This document shows positions 7,341 to 14,867 of a stretch of DNA of 34,499 nt, piece by piece. Positions within the stretch are counted from its first letter, which is position 1, and the number at the start of each line of letters is the position of its first letter. This DNA is from Deltaproteobacteria bacterium (lineage in GTDB: Bacteria; Myxococcota_A; UBA9160; SMWR01). The position numbers were made by a program, and so were the translations under genes. The notes under the pieces were generated by a model. The model did not search any database, was not told the DNA's origin, and worked only from the letters and a program-made list of their open reading frames with translations. The stretch lies in the NCBI GenBank assembly GCA_024638705.1, contig JAHEJV010000009.1, forward strand, positions 1-34,499. Direction: 5' to 3'.

Positions 7341-8846
7341 GTGACCGTCACGCTCGAGAGGATTCTCACGGTCGTCGCCCTGGCGCTGATCGCCTCGTCT
7401 GGCACATCGGATCCCGCGTTGGCGTCGGACGAAGCGGCGGAGCGATCCCCGCCGACTGCGACCTTCGACGCCACGCTGCCGCCGCCCGAGCACCGCTGCC
7501 CGACGCTCGCCGGGCGCGCCGACGGCCCGGCGCAGGATGCTTCGCCGCCGGTCGTGCGCGAAGGCGCGGCGCTCGCATACAGCGACGTCCTGCATCTCGC
7601 CGCACTGCTGCCGCAGGAGGTCTGGCGCAACCGGGACGCGTTCTTCCACGAAGGCATGCGCATGGAGATCGGTCCGTGCCACCGACGTTATGCGCCCGCC
7701 GAGGGCTATCGCGTCGCCACCGAACGCCATGCGGGCGAAGCGCGTCTCGACGCGGAAGGAAATCTCCTCGACTACCGCGCCGGCCTCCCCTTCCCTCCCG
7801 AAGCGATCGACCCCGCGGCCGACGATGCGGCGCTGCGCTGGGCATGGAACTACGTGCATCGCTATCGCGGCGCCGGGCCGCGCGGTTCCTTCCGCATCGT
7901 CGATTTCCCGAGCCGCGTCGGCGGAGTGCTCACCTACACGGGGAGCTGGTTCCAGATCGCCCTCGCCCACCGCGCCGATCTCGCGTCGACACAGTATCGC
8001 GTCCGCGACGCGACCGACGTCTCGTGGATCGCGGGCGGTCGTTTCGCGGCGCCGGGCGACGCGCGTCATCTCGCGTGGCGCCAGCTGCGACCCGAGTCGA
8101 CGACGCGCGACGCGACGCGGCCCGACGAGACCTTCGTCTACGTCCCCGAGATGCGGAAGGTGCGACGCGCGGCGACCGGCTGGGTCGATGGCCTCTTCAC
8201 CCCGCGCTACCGCGCCGCCGCGCGCGGCGGAGGCGGCGGCATCGCGCTGCCGGGCGCGGGCGGGGCCGTGTCGCCCTCGGGCGGAGCGAGCGCCGCGGTC
8301 ACCGAGCACCTCCCGCGCGGCTTCACCGGCCTCGCGATCCGGCCCAACGCCTATGCCTGGCGCATGCTCGGCGTGCGCGAAGTGCTCGCCCCGATCAACG
8401 TCGTGCGCGTCGGCTACCCGCAGCGCCCGATCCGCAACTACGGTCCGAGCGGGCTCAGCGTCGGCAGCGACCGCTGGGAGGTGCGCCAGGCCGTCGTCAT
8501 CCAGGGCGCACTGCGCGAACGCGGCCGCGGCTACGACACGCTCACCCTCTACCTCGACAGCCAGACCCAGCAGCCGCTCTACTTCATGAAGTCGCGCCGT
8601 CCGGGCAACCGCCTGCTCGAAGTGGGTGTCCTGCTCCACCGCTACAGCGGCGACGTCCCCGGCTACCCGCCCTTCCCCGACGGCAGCGGAGCCAACGTCT
8701 TCGACCCCGTCGCCGCCATCTTCGTCGACACCCCCGAAGGCGGCAGCGGCTGGCGCAGGGAGTCCTACGACCTCGACTCCACCCCACCCCGACCCCACGA
8801 GCTCGAACGGATGATGTCCCCGTCCTATCTCGAAAGAGGACGCTAG
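7341..8846 (+). CDS. DUF1329 domain protein, exported
   Basis: A 501-residue protein of the DUF1329 family, periplasmic proteins of unknown function often found near hydrophobic-compound exporters and thought to resemble lipoprotein-sorting folds. GTG start at 7341 with GGAAGG nearby. A signal peptide follows (LTVVALALIASSGTSDPALA). The family core runs from about residue 80 to the end and includes the DETFVYVPEMRKVRRA segment, the later RPNAYAWRMLGVREVLAPIN stretch and a tyrosine/arginine-rich C-terminus. A glycine-rich low-complexity insert (GGGGGIALPGAGGAVSP region, about 8225-8290) interrupts the core and may be a disordered loop. The gene is divergent from the sensor kinase 80 bp away. 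No membrane exporter is adjacent. Confidence 0.82.
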   Translation: MTVTLERILTVVALALIASSGTSDPALASDEAAERSPPTATFDATLPPPEHRCPTLAGRADGPAQDASPPVVREGAALAYSDVLHLAALLPQEVWRNRDAFFHEGMRMEIGPCHRRYAPAEGYRVATERHAGEARLDAEGNLLDYRAGLPFPPEAIDPAADDAALRWAWNYVHRYRGAGPRGSFRIVDFPSRVGGVLTYTGSWFQIALAHRADLASTQYRVRDATDVSWIAGGRFAAPGDARHLAWRQLRPESTTRDATRPDETFVYVPEMRKVRRAATGWVDGLFTPRYRAAARGGGGGIALPGAGGAVSPSGGASAAVTEHLPRGFTGLAIRPNAYAWRMLGVREVLAPINVVRVGYPQRPIRNYGPSGLSVGSDRWEVRQAVVIQGALRERGRGYDTLTLYLDSQTQQPLYFMKSRRPGNRLLEVGVLLHRYSGDVPGYPPFPDGSGANVFDPVAAIFVDTPEGGSGWRRESYDLDSTPPRPHELERMMSPSYLERGR

Positions 8847-9000
8847 GCCGAAGGCATCAGACCGAACCGCCTCGAGCGCGCGGGGATCCGGCGCCGCGCG
8901 AGAGAAATCGGAACCCGGGCGCCGGCGCGAAACCGCGAGTCGGCGCGTACGCCTCCCGCCCCGCCTGCCGGTTCGTGAGGAACGGCGCCGCGGAATCGGC

Positions 9001-9057
9001 TTGACGTGGGAAATATTCCCACTAGCCTGATTTGGTCGGTGTGGGAAATTTTCCCGC
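9001..9057 (+). promoter_or_regulatory. Promoter with two copies of a palindromic operator
   Basis: A palindrome, GTGGGAAATATTCCCAC, lies at 9006-9022, and a close copy, GTGGGAAATTTTCCCGC, at 9041-9057, 35 bp start to start. The first sits between a possible -35 TTGACG (9001-9006) and a weak -10 TAGCCT (9023-9028), spaced 16 bp. The second would fall just after the transcription start. This is the layout of a repressed promoter. It lies 52 bp upstream of the small exported-protein gene at 9110. I do not recognise the cognate regulator. Confidence 0.65.
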
Positions 9058-9109
9058 GCCTTGAAGAACCTCCAACGACACGAACGAAGAACCCTCTCAG
9101 GAGAACGCC

Positions 9110-9583
9110 ATGACCCGTTTCCAGATTTCCGCCCTCGGCGCGGCCTTTGCCGCGGCCTTCCTCCTCGCCGGCGCCACGGGCGCCTACGAGCTCAAGACGG
9201 ACGCCCGCGACATCGACCGCGATGGCACCGAGCTGATGGAAGAGATGCGCGTGCGCCCCGACGACCGCGACGTGGCCGACACCGCGCTCGTCTTCACCAA
9301 CTTCAGCGAGCAGCGCCAGCACATCCTCTGCGTCGGCTTCGACAAGCACGGCAACGCCCTCGGCCGCGTGCGGGTCGTCGTGCCCCGTCTGGGCCTGCGC
9401 TACGTGCTCGCGTCCGACCTCAGCAACGGCGCCGACTTCGTGGGTTCGGCCCAGTGCGGCGCGGCCGCGTCGGTGAAGGGCACCGCCATCTTCCTCGGGC
9501 CCGGCCTGACCGACCTGCCGGTGCAGCAGGTGCAGGGCGAGCGCGCGGGGCGCATGCGCTTCCCGCTGGTCGCCACGTACTGA
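9110..9583 (+). CDS. Small exported protein of unknown function
   Basis: A 157-residue protein I do not recognise. AGGAGA lies 5-6 nt before the ATG, a strong ribosome-binding site. Residues 1-25 form a clear signal peptide ending near GATGAYE. The mature part starts with an acidic stretch, followed by beta-rich sequence (ALVFTNFSEQRQHILCVGF, RVVVPRLGLRYVLASDL) that could be an Ig-like or small beta-sandwich domain. Two cysteines in the mature part (HILCV and SAQCG) could form a disulfide in the periplasm. The gene is preceded by the twin-operator promoter and followed by a long hairpin and the DUF6502-DUF5666 pair, so it may be the first cistron of that operon. Confidence 0.75.
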   Translation: MTRFQISALGAAFAAAFLLAGATGAYELKTDARDIDRDGTELMEEMRVRPDDRDVADTALVFTNFSEQRQHILCVGFDKHGNALGRVRVVVPRLGLRYVLASDLSNGADFVGSAQCGAAASVKGTAIFLGPGLTDLPVQQVQGERAGRMRFPLVATY

Positions 9584-9592
9584 CGCAAGGGT

Positions 9593-9647
9593 GGGGGCGG
9601 TGTTGCATGATTGCGCACCAACGGAATCCCGATGCAGCATCGCCCCC
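9593..9647 (+). other. Intercistronic hairpin, 16-bp stem
   Basis: Left arm GGGGGCGGTGTTGCAT (9593-9608) pairs with 9632-9647 over 16 positions. In RNA there are 14 Watson-Crick and two G-U pairs, with a 23-nt loop. It lies between the exported-protein stop (9583) and the DUF6502 start (9673). There is no U-tract after it, so it is not a typical intrinsic terminator; it could protect the 3' end of the upstream message or attenuate the downstream genes. Confidence 0.6.
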
Positions 9648-9672
9648 CGAGCCCCGCCCTCCCGGAGCCGCC

Positions 9673-10530
9673 ATGACCGACGACGCCGACACCGCAAGCG
9701 AAGGGCTGCCGCCGTCCGCCCTCACGCGGGCCGCGCGTCATCTGCTGCGTCCATTGGTGCGACTGCTCGTCACCCACGGCGGCACCCATCCCTTCCTCGC
9801 GTCGCTGCTCAAGGACGTCTATCTCGAGGTCGCCGTCGAAGAGCTGGAGAAGAGCGGCGAGCGCGTCACGGCGAGCCGCATCTCGCTCTTGAGTGGCCTC
9901 CATCGCAAGGACATCAAGCGTCTGCGCGAGGCAGGAGAAGCGCGTTATGCGCCGCCCGCCTCGGTGTCGCTCGGAGCGCGACTCGTCGCGCGCTGGACCG
10001 GGGACCCCGCGTTCACCGGCGCCGACGGCGCTCCCCTCCCCCTCCCGCGCCAGGCCGAGAGCGGGCCGAGCTTCGAGACGCTCGTCGCATCGGTCAGCAC
10101 CGACATCCGACCGCGCGCCGTGCTCGACGAGTGGCTGCGCCTCGGGCTCGTCGAGGTCGACGCGGGCGATCACGTCCGTCTCGTCACCGACGCCTTCGTC
10201 CCGCGCGAGGGCTTCGACGAGAAGGCCCACTACCTCGGACGCAACGTCCACGATCACCTCGCCGCGGCGGTCCACAACGTGTCCGGCGGCGAGCCGATGT
10301 TCGAGCGCGGCGTCTACTACGAAGGGCTCTCGGAGCGCAGCGTCGACGAGCTGGCGGCGCTGGCCGAAGAGCTCGGCATGGAAGCGCTGCGACGCGTGAA
10401 CCGCCGCGCCCTCGCGCTGCAACGCCGCGATGCGAGCGAGGCCGCGAGCGAGACGAACCAGCGGATCCATTTCGGCGCGTTCTTCTATCACGCCGAGAGC
10501 GGACGCGACGACGACGGAGAATCCGGATGA
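9673..10530 (+). CDS. DUF6502 family protein, probable winged-helix regulator
   Basis: A 285-residue cytoplasmic protein matching, by recall, the DUF6502 family. ATG at 9673 with GGAG 6 nt upstream. Residues 20-75 contain the family region LVTHGGTHPFLASLLKDVYLEVA, followed by a helix-turn-helix-like stretch, VTASRISLLSGLHRKDIKRL, so DNA binding is likely. The C-terminal half contains RAVLDEWLRLGLVEV, a region that resembles a second winged-helix wing, and a conserved end rich in aromatic residues (FGAFFYHAE). It is translationally coupled to the DUF5666 gene by an ATGA overlap (10527-10530). Regulation of the exported partner is a reasonable guess. Confidence 0.7.
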   Translation: MTDDADTASEGLPPSALTRAARHLLRPLVRLLVTHGGTHPFLASLLKDVYLEVAVEELEKSGERVTASRISLLSGLHRKDIKRLREAGEARYAPPASVSLGARLVARWTGDPAFTGADGAPLPLPRQAESGPSFETLVASVSTDIRPRAVLDEWLRLGLVEVDAGDHVRLVTDAFVPREGFDEKAHYLGRNVHDHLAAAVHNVSGGEPMFERGVYYEGLSERSVDELAALAEELGMEALRRVNRRALALQRRDASEAASETNQRIHFGAFFYHAESGRDDDGESG

Positions 10531-11465
10531 CCCGCCACGCCCTTCGCACGATCGTCGTGCTGATCGCACTCTGCACCGGGCTCGCCTCGCCGGCCTTCGG
10601 CGAGGCCCCGTGCGTCGCGAGCGCCGGCGACGAGGACGGCATCGGCGGCACCGGGTTCGGCGGGGGCGACGACGACAGCGGAATCGGGGGCACGGGCATC
10701 TACGGGGCGATCACCGGGCTCGGCAGCATCTGCGTGAACGGACTGCACATCGCGACGCCCGACGGCGTCGCGGTGACGCGCGACGGTGAGCCCGCGACAG
10801 CCGGGGATCTCGCCGTCGGCCGTGTGGTGTGGGTCTCCGCCACGCTCGAAGACGACCAGCTCGTCGCGACGAGCGTGGCGATCGAGACCGCCGTACGCGG
10901 TGCGGTCGACGCGGTCTTCCCCGATGCGCGACGCCTGATCGTCGCCGGGATCGGCGTCGATCTCACCGGTCTCCCGCCCGAGCGCTTTGCCGTCGGCGAC
11001 CCGATCGCCGTGAGCGGCCTGTGGCGCGACGACGTGCGCGTCGCCGCGACGCGGATCGACCGCATCGATCCCGCGCCCGATCGCGTCCAGCGCCCGGGCG
11101 ACCTGCTGCGCCGGGCGGCCGGCAAGCGCTGGGTCTCGATCGAGGGGTTCGTCGGCAAAGCCGCGCGCGACGGCCGCTTCGTCGTGCTCGGCGTCCCCGT
11201 CGAGGGGCGCGCCCCCGAAGCCGGCGCGCGCGTCTGGGTGCGCGGACGGCTCACCGGCGACCGGATCGCGTCCGAGCGGATCGACACGCGGCCCGAGACC
11301 GCGCCCCGGGTGCCGCCGCGCGCCGCGCCTCGGAAGCCGACGTCGCGGCCCGATCCGCCGCCGCGGCGGATCGAACGGCCCGAACGCCCGCCCACGATAG
11401 ACCGCATCGACCGGCCGCCGAAGATCGACCGGGTGGAGAAACCGACGATCCAGCAGACGCGTTAG
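10527..11465 (+). CDS. DUF5666 domain protein, exported
   Basis: A 312-residue exported protein. The signal peptide covers residues 1-25 (ALCTGLASPAFG). A duplicated glycine motif follows: DGIGGTGFGG, then SGIGGTGIYG. Three repeats of the DUF5666 beta-barrel type then follow, each with a pattern like I(T/V)-G-x-G-x-I-x-V-N-G and L-x-V-G-x-x-V-x-V: residues around 65-120 (GSICVNGLHI), 125-180, and 205-250. The C-terminal 60 residues are a proline/arginine-rich repetitive tail with recurring (D/E)RxxRPP units, likely disordered or surface binding. The stop overlaps the stop of the convergent outer-membrane gene by 4 bp (11462-11465). The pairing with DUF6502 suggests a regulator-effector couple; the function is unknown. 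Confidence 0.72.
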   Translation: MTRHALRTIVVLIALCTGLASPAFGEAPCVASAGDEDGIGGTGFGGGDDDSGIGGTGIYGAITGLGSICVNGLHIATPDGVAVTRDGEPATAGDLAVGRVVWVSATLEDDQLVATSVAIETAVRGAVDAVFPDARRLIVAGIGVDLTGLPPERFAVGDPIAVSGLWRDDVRVAATRIDRIDPAPDRVQRPGDLLRRAAGKRWVSIEGFVGKAARDGRFVVLGVPVEGRAPEAGARVWVRGRLTGDRIASERIDTRPETAPRVPPRAAPRKPTSRPDPPPRRIERPERPPTIDRIDRPPKIDRVEKPTIQQTR

Positions 11466-12298
11466 TCGCGCAGGTCGGGCGCCAGGGGCGCGCGCACGTC
11501 GATGTCGAAGCGCAGCTGCAACCCCACCGCGTAGTCGGGGCTGCCGCGCGACAACCCGAACGAGCCGTAGGGGCCTAATCGCAGCGCGTCGCTGACGCTC
11601 CACCACGCGAAGGGCACCAGCTCGTGGGCGTCCTCGTTGGCGCGGAACGCCGACTGTCGGAAGACGTAGAGGCCGCCCAGCGAGAAGTCGGCGCCGAGAT
11701 CGAGACTCGCCCCGCCCGAAGCGAGCCAGCGATCGCGCAGGTTCACGCCGTTCGGATCGCCCATGAAGCGGCGCCCGCCGTTCGCGAACAGGGCGACGGG
11801 GCCGACGCGATGCGAGAGCCCGCCCTCGACGGTCACGTCCGCCTCGCCGGTTCCGAGCCCACGCGTCTCGTCCGCGGTCGGGAACTTCACCTCGGCGCTG
11901 ACTTCGAGATAGGGCAGGAAGCGCCACGCCGCCGGGCGACCCCAGTAGCTCGCGCGCAACAGGACGTCGCCGAGGCCGTCCTCGCGCTCGTCGGTCGGCG
12001 CGCGGACGCCTCCGCGCGGCGCGGTCGCGGGCCCGTCCAGCTGCACCCAGGGCACGACGCCGCGTACCTCGACCCAGTCGTCGACCGCCCCGGTCGCGGC
12101 GATCTCGGGCGTGAGATAGGCGAGCAGGATCGATCCGTAGAGGATCTCCGTGTCGTCGCCGTCCTCGTAGTCGCCGCTGCTGTAATCGAAGTTGGCGCCG
12201 AAGGTGAGGCGGCCGAGGTCCGCCGCTTCGGCCGTCGCCTCCGCGGCAGAAAGCGCGCCCAGTGCGACCGCGATCCAGACCGCGGCAGTGCGCGCCAT
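11462..12298 (-). CDS. Predicted outer-membrane beta-barrel protein
   Basis: A 278-residue exported protein. It starts at the ATG at 12296-12298 (MARTAAVWIAVALGALSAAEATAEA), a standard signal peptide. The mature part alternates short hydrophobic strands with acidic turns (LTFGANFDYSSGDYEDGDDTE, YLEVSAEVKFPTADE, GLGTGEADVTVEGGLS), resembling a small outer-membrane barrel of the transporter or DUF3187-like sort. The last strand ends VGLQLRFDIDVRAPLAPDLRD rather than with a C-terminal aromatic, which is atypical for BAM substrates. No strong Shine-Dalgarno is seen (only GACGGACCGG). It directly follows a receiver-domain remnant. Confidence 0.65.
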   Translation of the reverse strand: MARTAAVWIAVALGALSAAEATAEAADLGRLTFGANFDYSSGDYEDGDDTEILYGSILLAYLTPEIAATGAVDDWVEVRGVVPWVQLDGPATAPRGGVRAPTDEREDGLGDVLLRASYWGRPAAWRFLPYLEVSAEVKFPTADETRGLGTGEADVTVEGGLSHRVGPVALFANGGRRFMGDPNGVNLRDRWLASGGASLDLGADFSLGGLYVFRQSAFRANEDAHELVPFAWWSVSDALRLGPYGSFGLSRGSPDYAVGLQLRFDIDVRAPLAPDLRD

Positions 12299-12306
12299 CC
12301 GGTCCG

Positions 12307-12570
12307 TCAGGCGGGAAGTCCGATGTCCCCCTGCTGGTCGGAGCTCGTGAGGACGTAGAACAGGAGATGTCGCAGGCGCGGACTCGCGCGGGCCCCCTCC
12401 AGGAACTCGATCCCGGACATCCTCGGCATGTCGAGGTCGACTACCGCGGTCGACGACGACGCATCGACACTCGGATCGTGCTCCAACCAATCCAGTGCCT
12501 CCTCACCGTACGCGGCGACCACCACAGGATTGCGGATTCCGTTGGAGCGCAGCACCGCTCCCACCGAAAC
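12307..12570 (-). pseudogene. Remnant of a response-regulator receiver domain
   Basis: Eighty-seven codons read as the middle of a CheY-like receiver of the phytochrome-associated Rcp1 type: NGIRNPVVVAAYGEEALDWL, then AVVDLDMPRMSGIEFLEGAR with the phosphoacceptor Asp, then RHLLFYVLTSSDQQGDI. The first strand with its acidic pair and the C-terminal conserved Lys are both missing. A stop follows at 12307, and there is no good start codon or ribosome-binding site. The lipoprotein gene ends 32 bp upstream and the barrel gene begins 8 bp downstream, so there is no room for the missing ends. It is best read as a decayed gene fragment. Confidence 0.72.
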
Positions 12571-12602
12571 GGGCCGGGCGACATCGCCGAACGAGCCCGC
12601 AG

Positions 12603-13259
12603 CTAGAGCGGCTCCGGTGCCTCCGGCAACTGCGCGTCGAGCGACTCTTCGCGCTCGCGATCGCTCGCCGCGAGATCGCAGAGCTGCTCCGCATAGGGAA
12701 AGACCGCGTCGTAGGCCTGGCGCACGTAGAGCCGCGCCTGCTCCTCGAGCGCCGACTCGGGGCCATACGAGAGGCCGTGGTACATCGTCGGGATCTTTCC
12801 CTCGGTGCCGGGCTCGCTCCCGTCCTCGGCACCGTCCTCGGGCCCCCTGTCGCCCTCGCGGCGGAAGACCGTGACGCCGGGGTCGTAACCCTCGTTCATG
12901 TTCCGGGCCGACAGCATCGCGGTGAAGATGTAGCCGGTCTTCCGCGCGTCCTTCGTCGCGAGGATCATCAACGACCAGAACGCCTCGCTCCGGACGGGGG
13001 TGATGCGCGTGCCCAGCGCCTCGAACTCGTCGGCCATCGCCTCGGCCACGGCCACCGCGACGCGGGTGTCGCCGTGGCGGGAATAGTCGATCAGCACCGA
13101 CATGAACTGGCAGTCGAGCGGCTCGATCGGGTCGGCGCCGTCGATCGGCTCCTCCCCGAAGAACCCGGGCAGGGGCGCGTCGGGCATCTCGACGACGAAC
13201 GAGCGCCCGCATCCCGCCGTAGCGAGACACACCACGAGCGCGATCCAGACACCCCTCAT
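12603..13259 (-). CDS. Lipoprotein of unknown function
   Basis: A 218-residue predicted lipoprotein: MRGVWIALVVCLATAGCGRS gives a type II signal peptide with Cys17 as the lipidated residue. AGGA lies 6-7 nt before the ATG. The mature part contains DCQFMSVLIDYSRHGDTRVAVAVAEAM, AFWSLMILATKDARKTGYIF and SARNMNEGYDPGVTVFRR, but I do not recognise a family. An acidic/glycine-rich low-complexity stretch (GPEDGAEDGSEPGTEG) precedes a helical C-terminus. It is divergent from the peptidase gene at 13605. Confidence 0.7.
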   Translation of the reverse strand: MRGVWIALVVCLATAGCGRSFVVEMPDAPLPGFFGEEPIDGADPIEPLDCQFMSVLIDYSRHGDTRVAVAVAEAMADEFEALGTRITPVRSEAFWSLMILATKDARKTGYIFTAMLSARNMNEGYDPGVTVFRREGDRGPEDGAEDGSEPGTEGKIPTMYHGLSYGPESALEEQARLYVRQAYDAVFPYAEQLCDLAASDREREESLDAQLPEAPEPL

Positions 13260-13604
13260 CTCGTTCCTCGCGGCCGTGCGATCCACCCCATCCCGTCCGC
13301 CGGAGCCTATGCCTCCGGCCCGCTTCCTGCGCCCTCTCTCGCGGGCGCCCTCGCTGCCCCTCGTCGCCGATCTGGGGTCGTAACTCAACTGGGGCTCCCC
13401 GCAAGCCCGCACGGCTCCGCTCGGTTGCGGCCGCGTCGTGGAGTCGGGAGAATCCGCGTTCCCCGATCCTCCGCGCGTCCGGTCCGATCGGCGCTGGAAG
13501 GTTCCGCTCCGAACGGACGTAGGCCCGCGCGCGCCGCCGGCGCCGCGTCCGCCCACTCCACCCCGAACGAGAACGATCGCATCCGATTCGCCTTCGAGCC
13601 CATC
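13260..13604. other. Divergent intergenic region, no gene seen
   Basis: About 345 bp separate the lipoprotein start and the peptidase start. Short frames in it have no recognisable product. It contains GC-rich imperfect inverted repeats, for example CGTCCG near 13490 facing CGGACG near 13515. It should include promoters for both flanking genes; no clear hexamers are visible. Confidence 0.5.
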
Positions 13605-14867
13605 TTGCATTCCTCCTTCGTCCGTTGCGCCGTCTTTCTTTTGTGGCTTGGTTGCGCCTCCTTTCCGAGCGCCGCCGATTCGAAGCGCCCGCGCTACGAC
13701 GTCGATTACACCGTGGCGTTCGTCCCGGCCGACGGCGTGGCGGCCGTCACGATCGAGACGAAGCCCCACGACGGTCGCGTCAGCCGTCTGCGCCTGCGGA
13801 TGCCGAGATCGCGCTATTCGGCCGTGGAGGGCGATGGAAGAGTCGTCCGCGACGGCAAGTACATCGTGTGGGAACCACCGCGGGACGGGGGCGCGCTCCG
13901 CTACCGCTACCGCGTCGATCACGAGCGGCGCGGCGGCGGCTACGACGCGCGTCTGACCGAAGACTGGGTGATCGTGCGCGGAGACGACCTGGTCCCCAGC
14001 GCCGCGATCCGCGCGACCCGCGACGCCGACTCCCGCGCGCGCCTCGCCTTCGACCTGCCCGAGGGCTGGACGAACGTCGACACGCCCTTCGTGCTGGCGC
14101 GCAACGGCAAGGAGTTCGTCGTCGTCGACTCGGGCCGCCGCTTCGACCGCCCGAAAGGCTGGATCATCGCCGGCAAGGTGGGCACGCGCCGCGAATGGAT
14201 CGAGGACACCGAGGTTTCGGTGGCCGGACCCAAGGGCGGCGACGTGCGCCGCAACGACACGCTCGCCTTCGCCAACCTGACGCTCCCCGAGATGAAGCGC
14301 GCGTTCGGCGAGCTGCCGTCGAAGCTCCTGATCGTGAGCGCTCCGGATCCGATGTGGCGCGGAGGCCTGTCCGGCCCGCGATCGCTCTACATCCACGCCG
14401 ACCGACCGCTGATCAGCGAGAACGGCACGAGCAGCCTGGTGCACGAGCTGGTGCACGTGGTGACACGCCTGCGCGGAGCCGACGACGACGACTGGATCGT
14501 CGAAGGGTTGGCCGAGTACTACTCCGTAGAGCTGATGCGTCGCTCGGGGCTGCTCAGCAAGTCGCGTCACGAGAAGGCGCTCGACTGGATGCGCGACTAC
14601 GGGAAACCGGTGCACCGCCTGTCGACGAACCGCGCGGGCGGCCGGGTGACGGCGCGCGCGGTCCTGCTCTTCGATGCGCTCGACACCGAGATCCGCAAGC
14701 GCACCGAAGACGAGGCGAGCCTCGACGACGTGACGCGCGAGTTGATGGACGAGCGCAAGGTGTCGCGGCGCGATCTCCGGGAGATCGTCGAGGAGTTGAC
14801 GGGAGCGCCGTCGGAGGTGCTCGACTCGCCGCTGCTCGATGCGGGGTTGGTTTCCAGTTCGGACTGA
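13605..14867 (+). CDS. Exported gluzincin-type metallopeptidase (M61/M1-like)
   Basis: A 420-residue exported protein with a zinc-peptidase core. The HExxH motif is His280-Glu281-Leu-Val-His284 (HELVHV); a candidate third zinc ligand is Glu300 in WIVEGLAEYYSVEL, the EG-A-x-Y arrangement of M1/M61 gluzincins, with a spacing of 15 residues that is shorter than the usual 18. The N-terminal 200 residues are beta-rich, as in M61 enzymes. The start is uncertain: no ATG gives a signal peptide, whereas a TTG at 13605 gives HSSFVRCAVFLLWLGCASFPSAADS, a good export signal, but without an obvious Shine-Dalgarno. The substrate is unknown; it is probably periplasmic. Confidence 0.75.
   Translation: MHSSFVRCAVFLLWLGCASFPSAADSKRPRYDVDYTVAFVPADGVAAVTIETKPHDGRVSRLRLRMPRSRYSAVEGDGRVVRDGKYIVWEPPRDGGALRYRYRVDHERRGGGYDARLTEDWVIVRGDDLVPSAAIRATRDADSRARLAFDLPEGWTNVDTPFVLARNGKEFVVVDSGRRFDRPKGWIIAGKVGTRREWIEDTEVSVAGPKGGDVRRNDTLAFANLTLPEMKRAFGELPSKLLIVSAPDPMWRGGLSGPRSLYIHADRPLISENGTSSLVHELVHVVTRLRGADDDDWIVEGLAEYYSVELMRRSGLLSKSRHEKALDWMRDYGKPVHRLSTNRAGGRVTARAVLLFDALDTEIRKRTEDEASLDDVTRELMDERKVSRRDLREIVEELTGAPSEVLDSPLLDAGLVSSSD

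Noticed and set aside
5624-7663. A 679-codon frame containing the response regulator at its end
   Set aside because: The upstream part is antisense or out of frame with the kinase. The regulator has its own ATG at 6322 overlapping the kinase stop.
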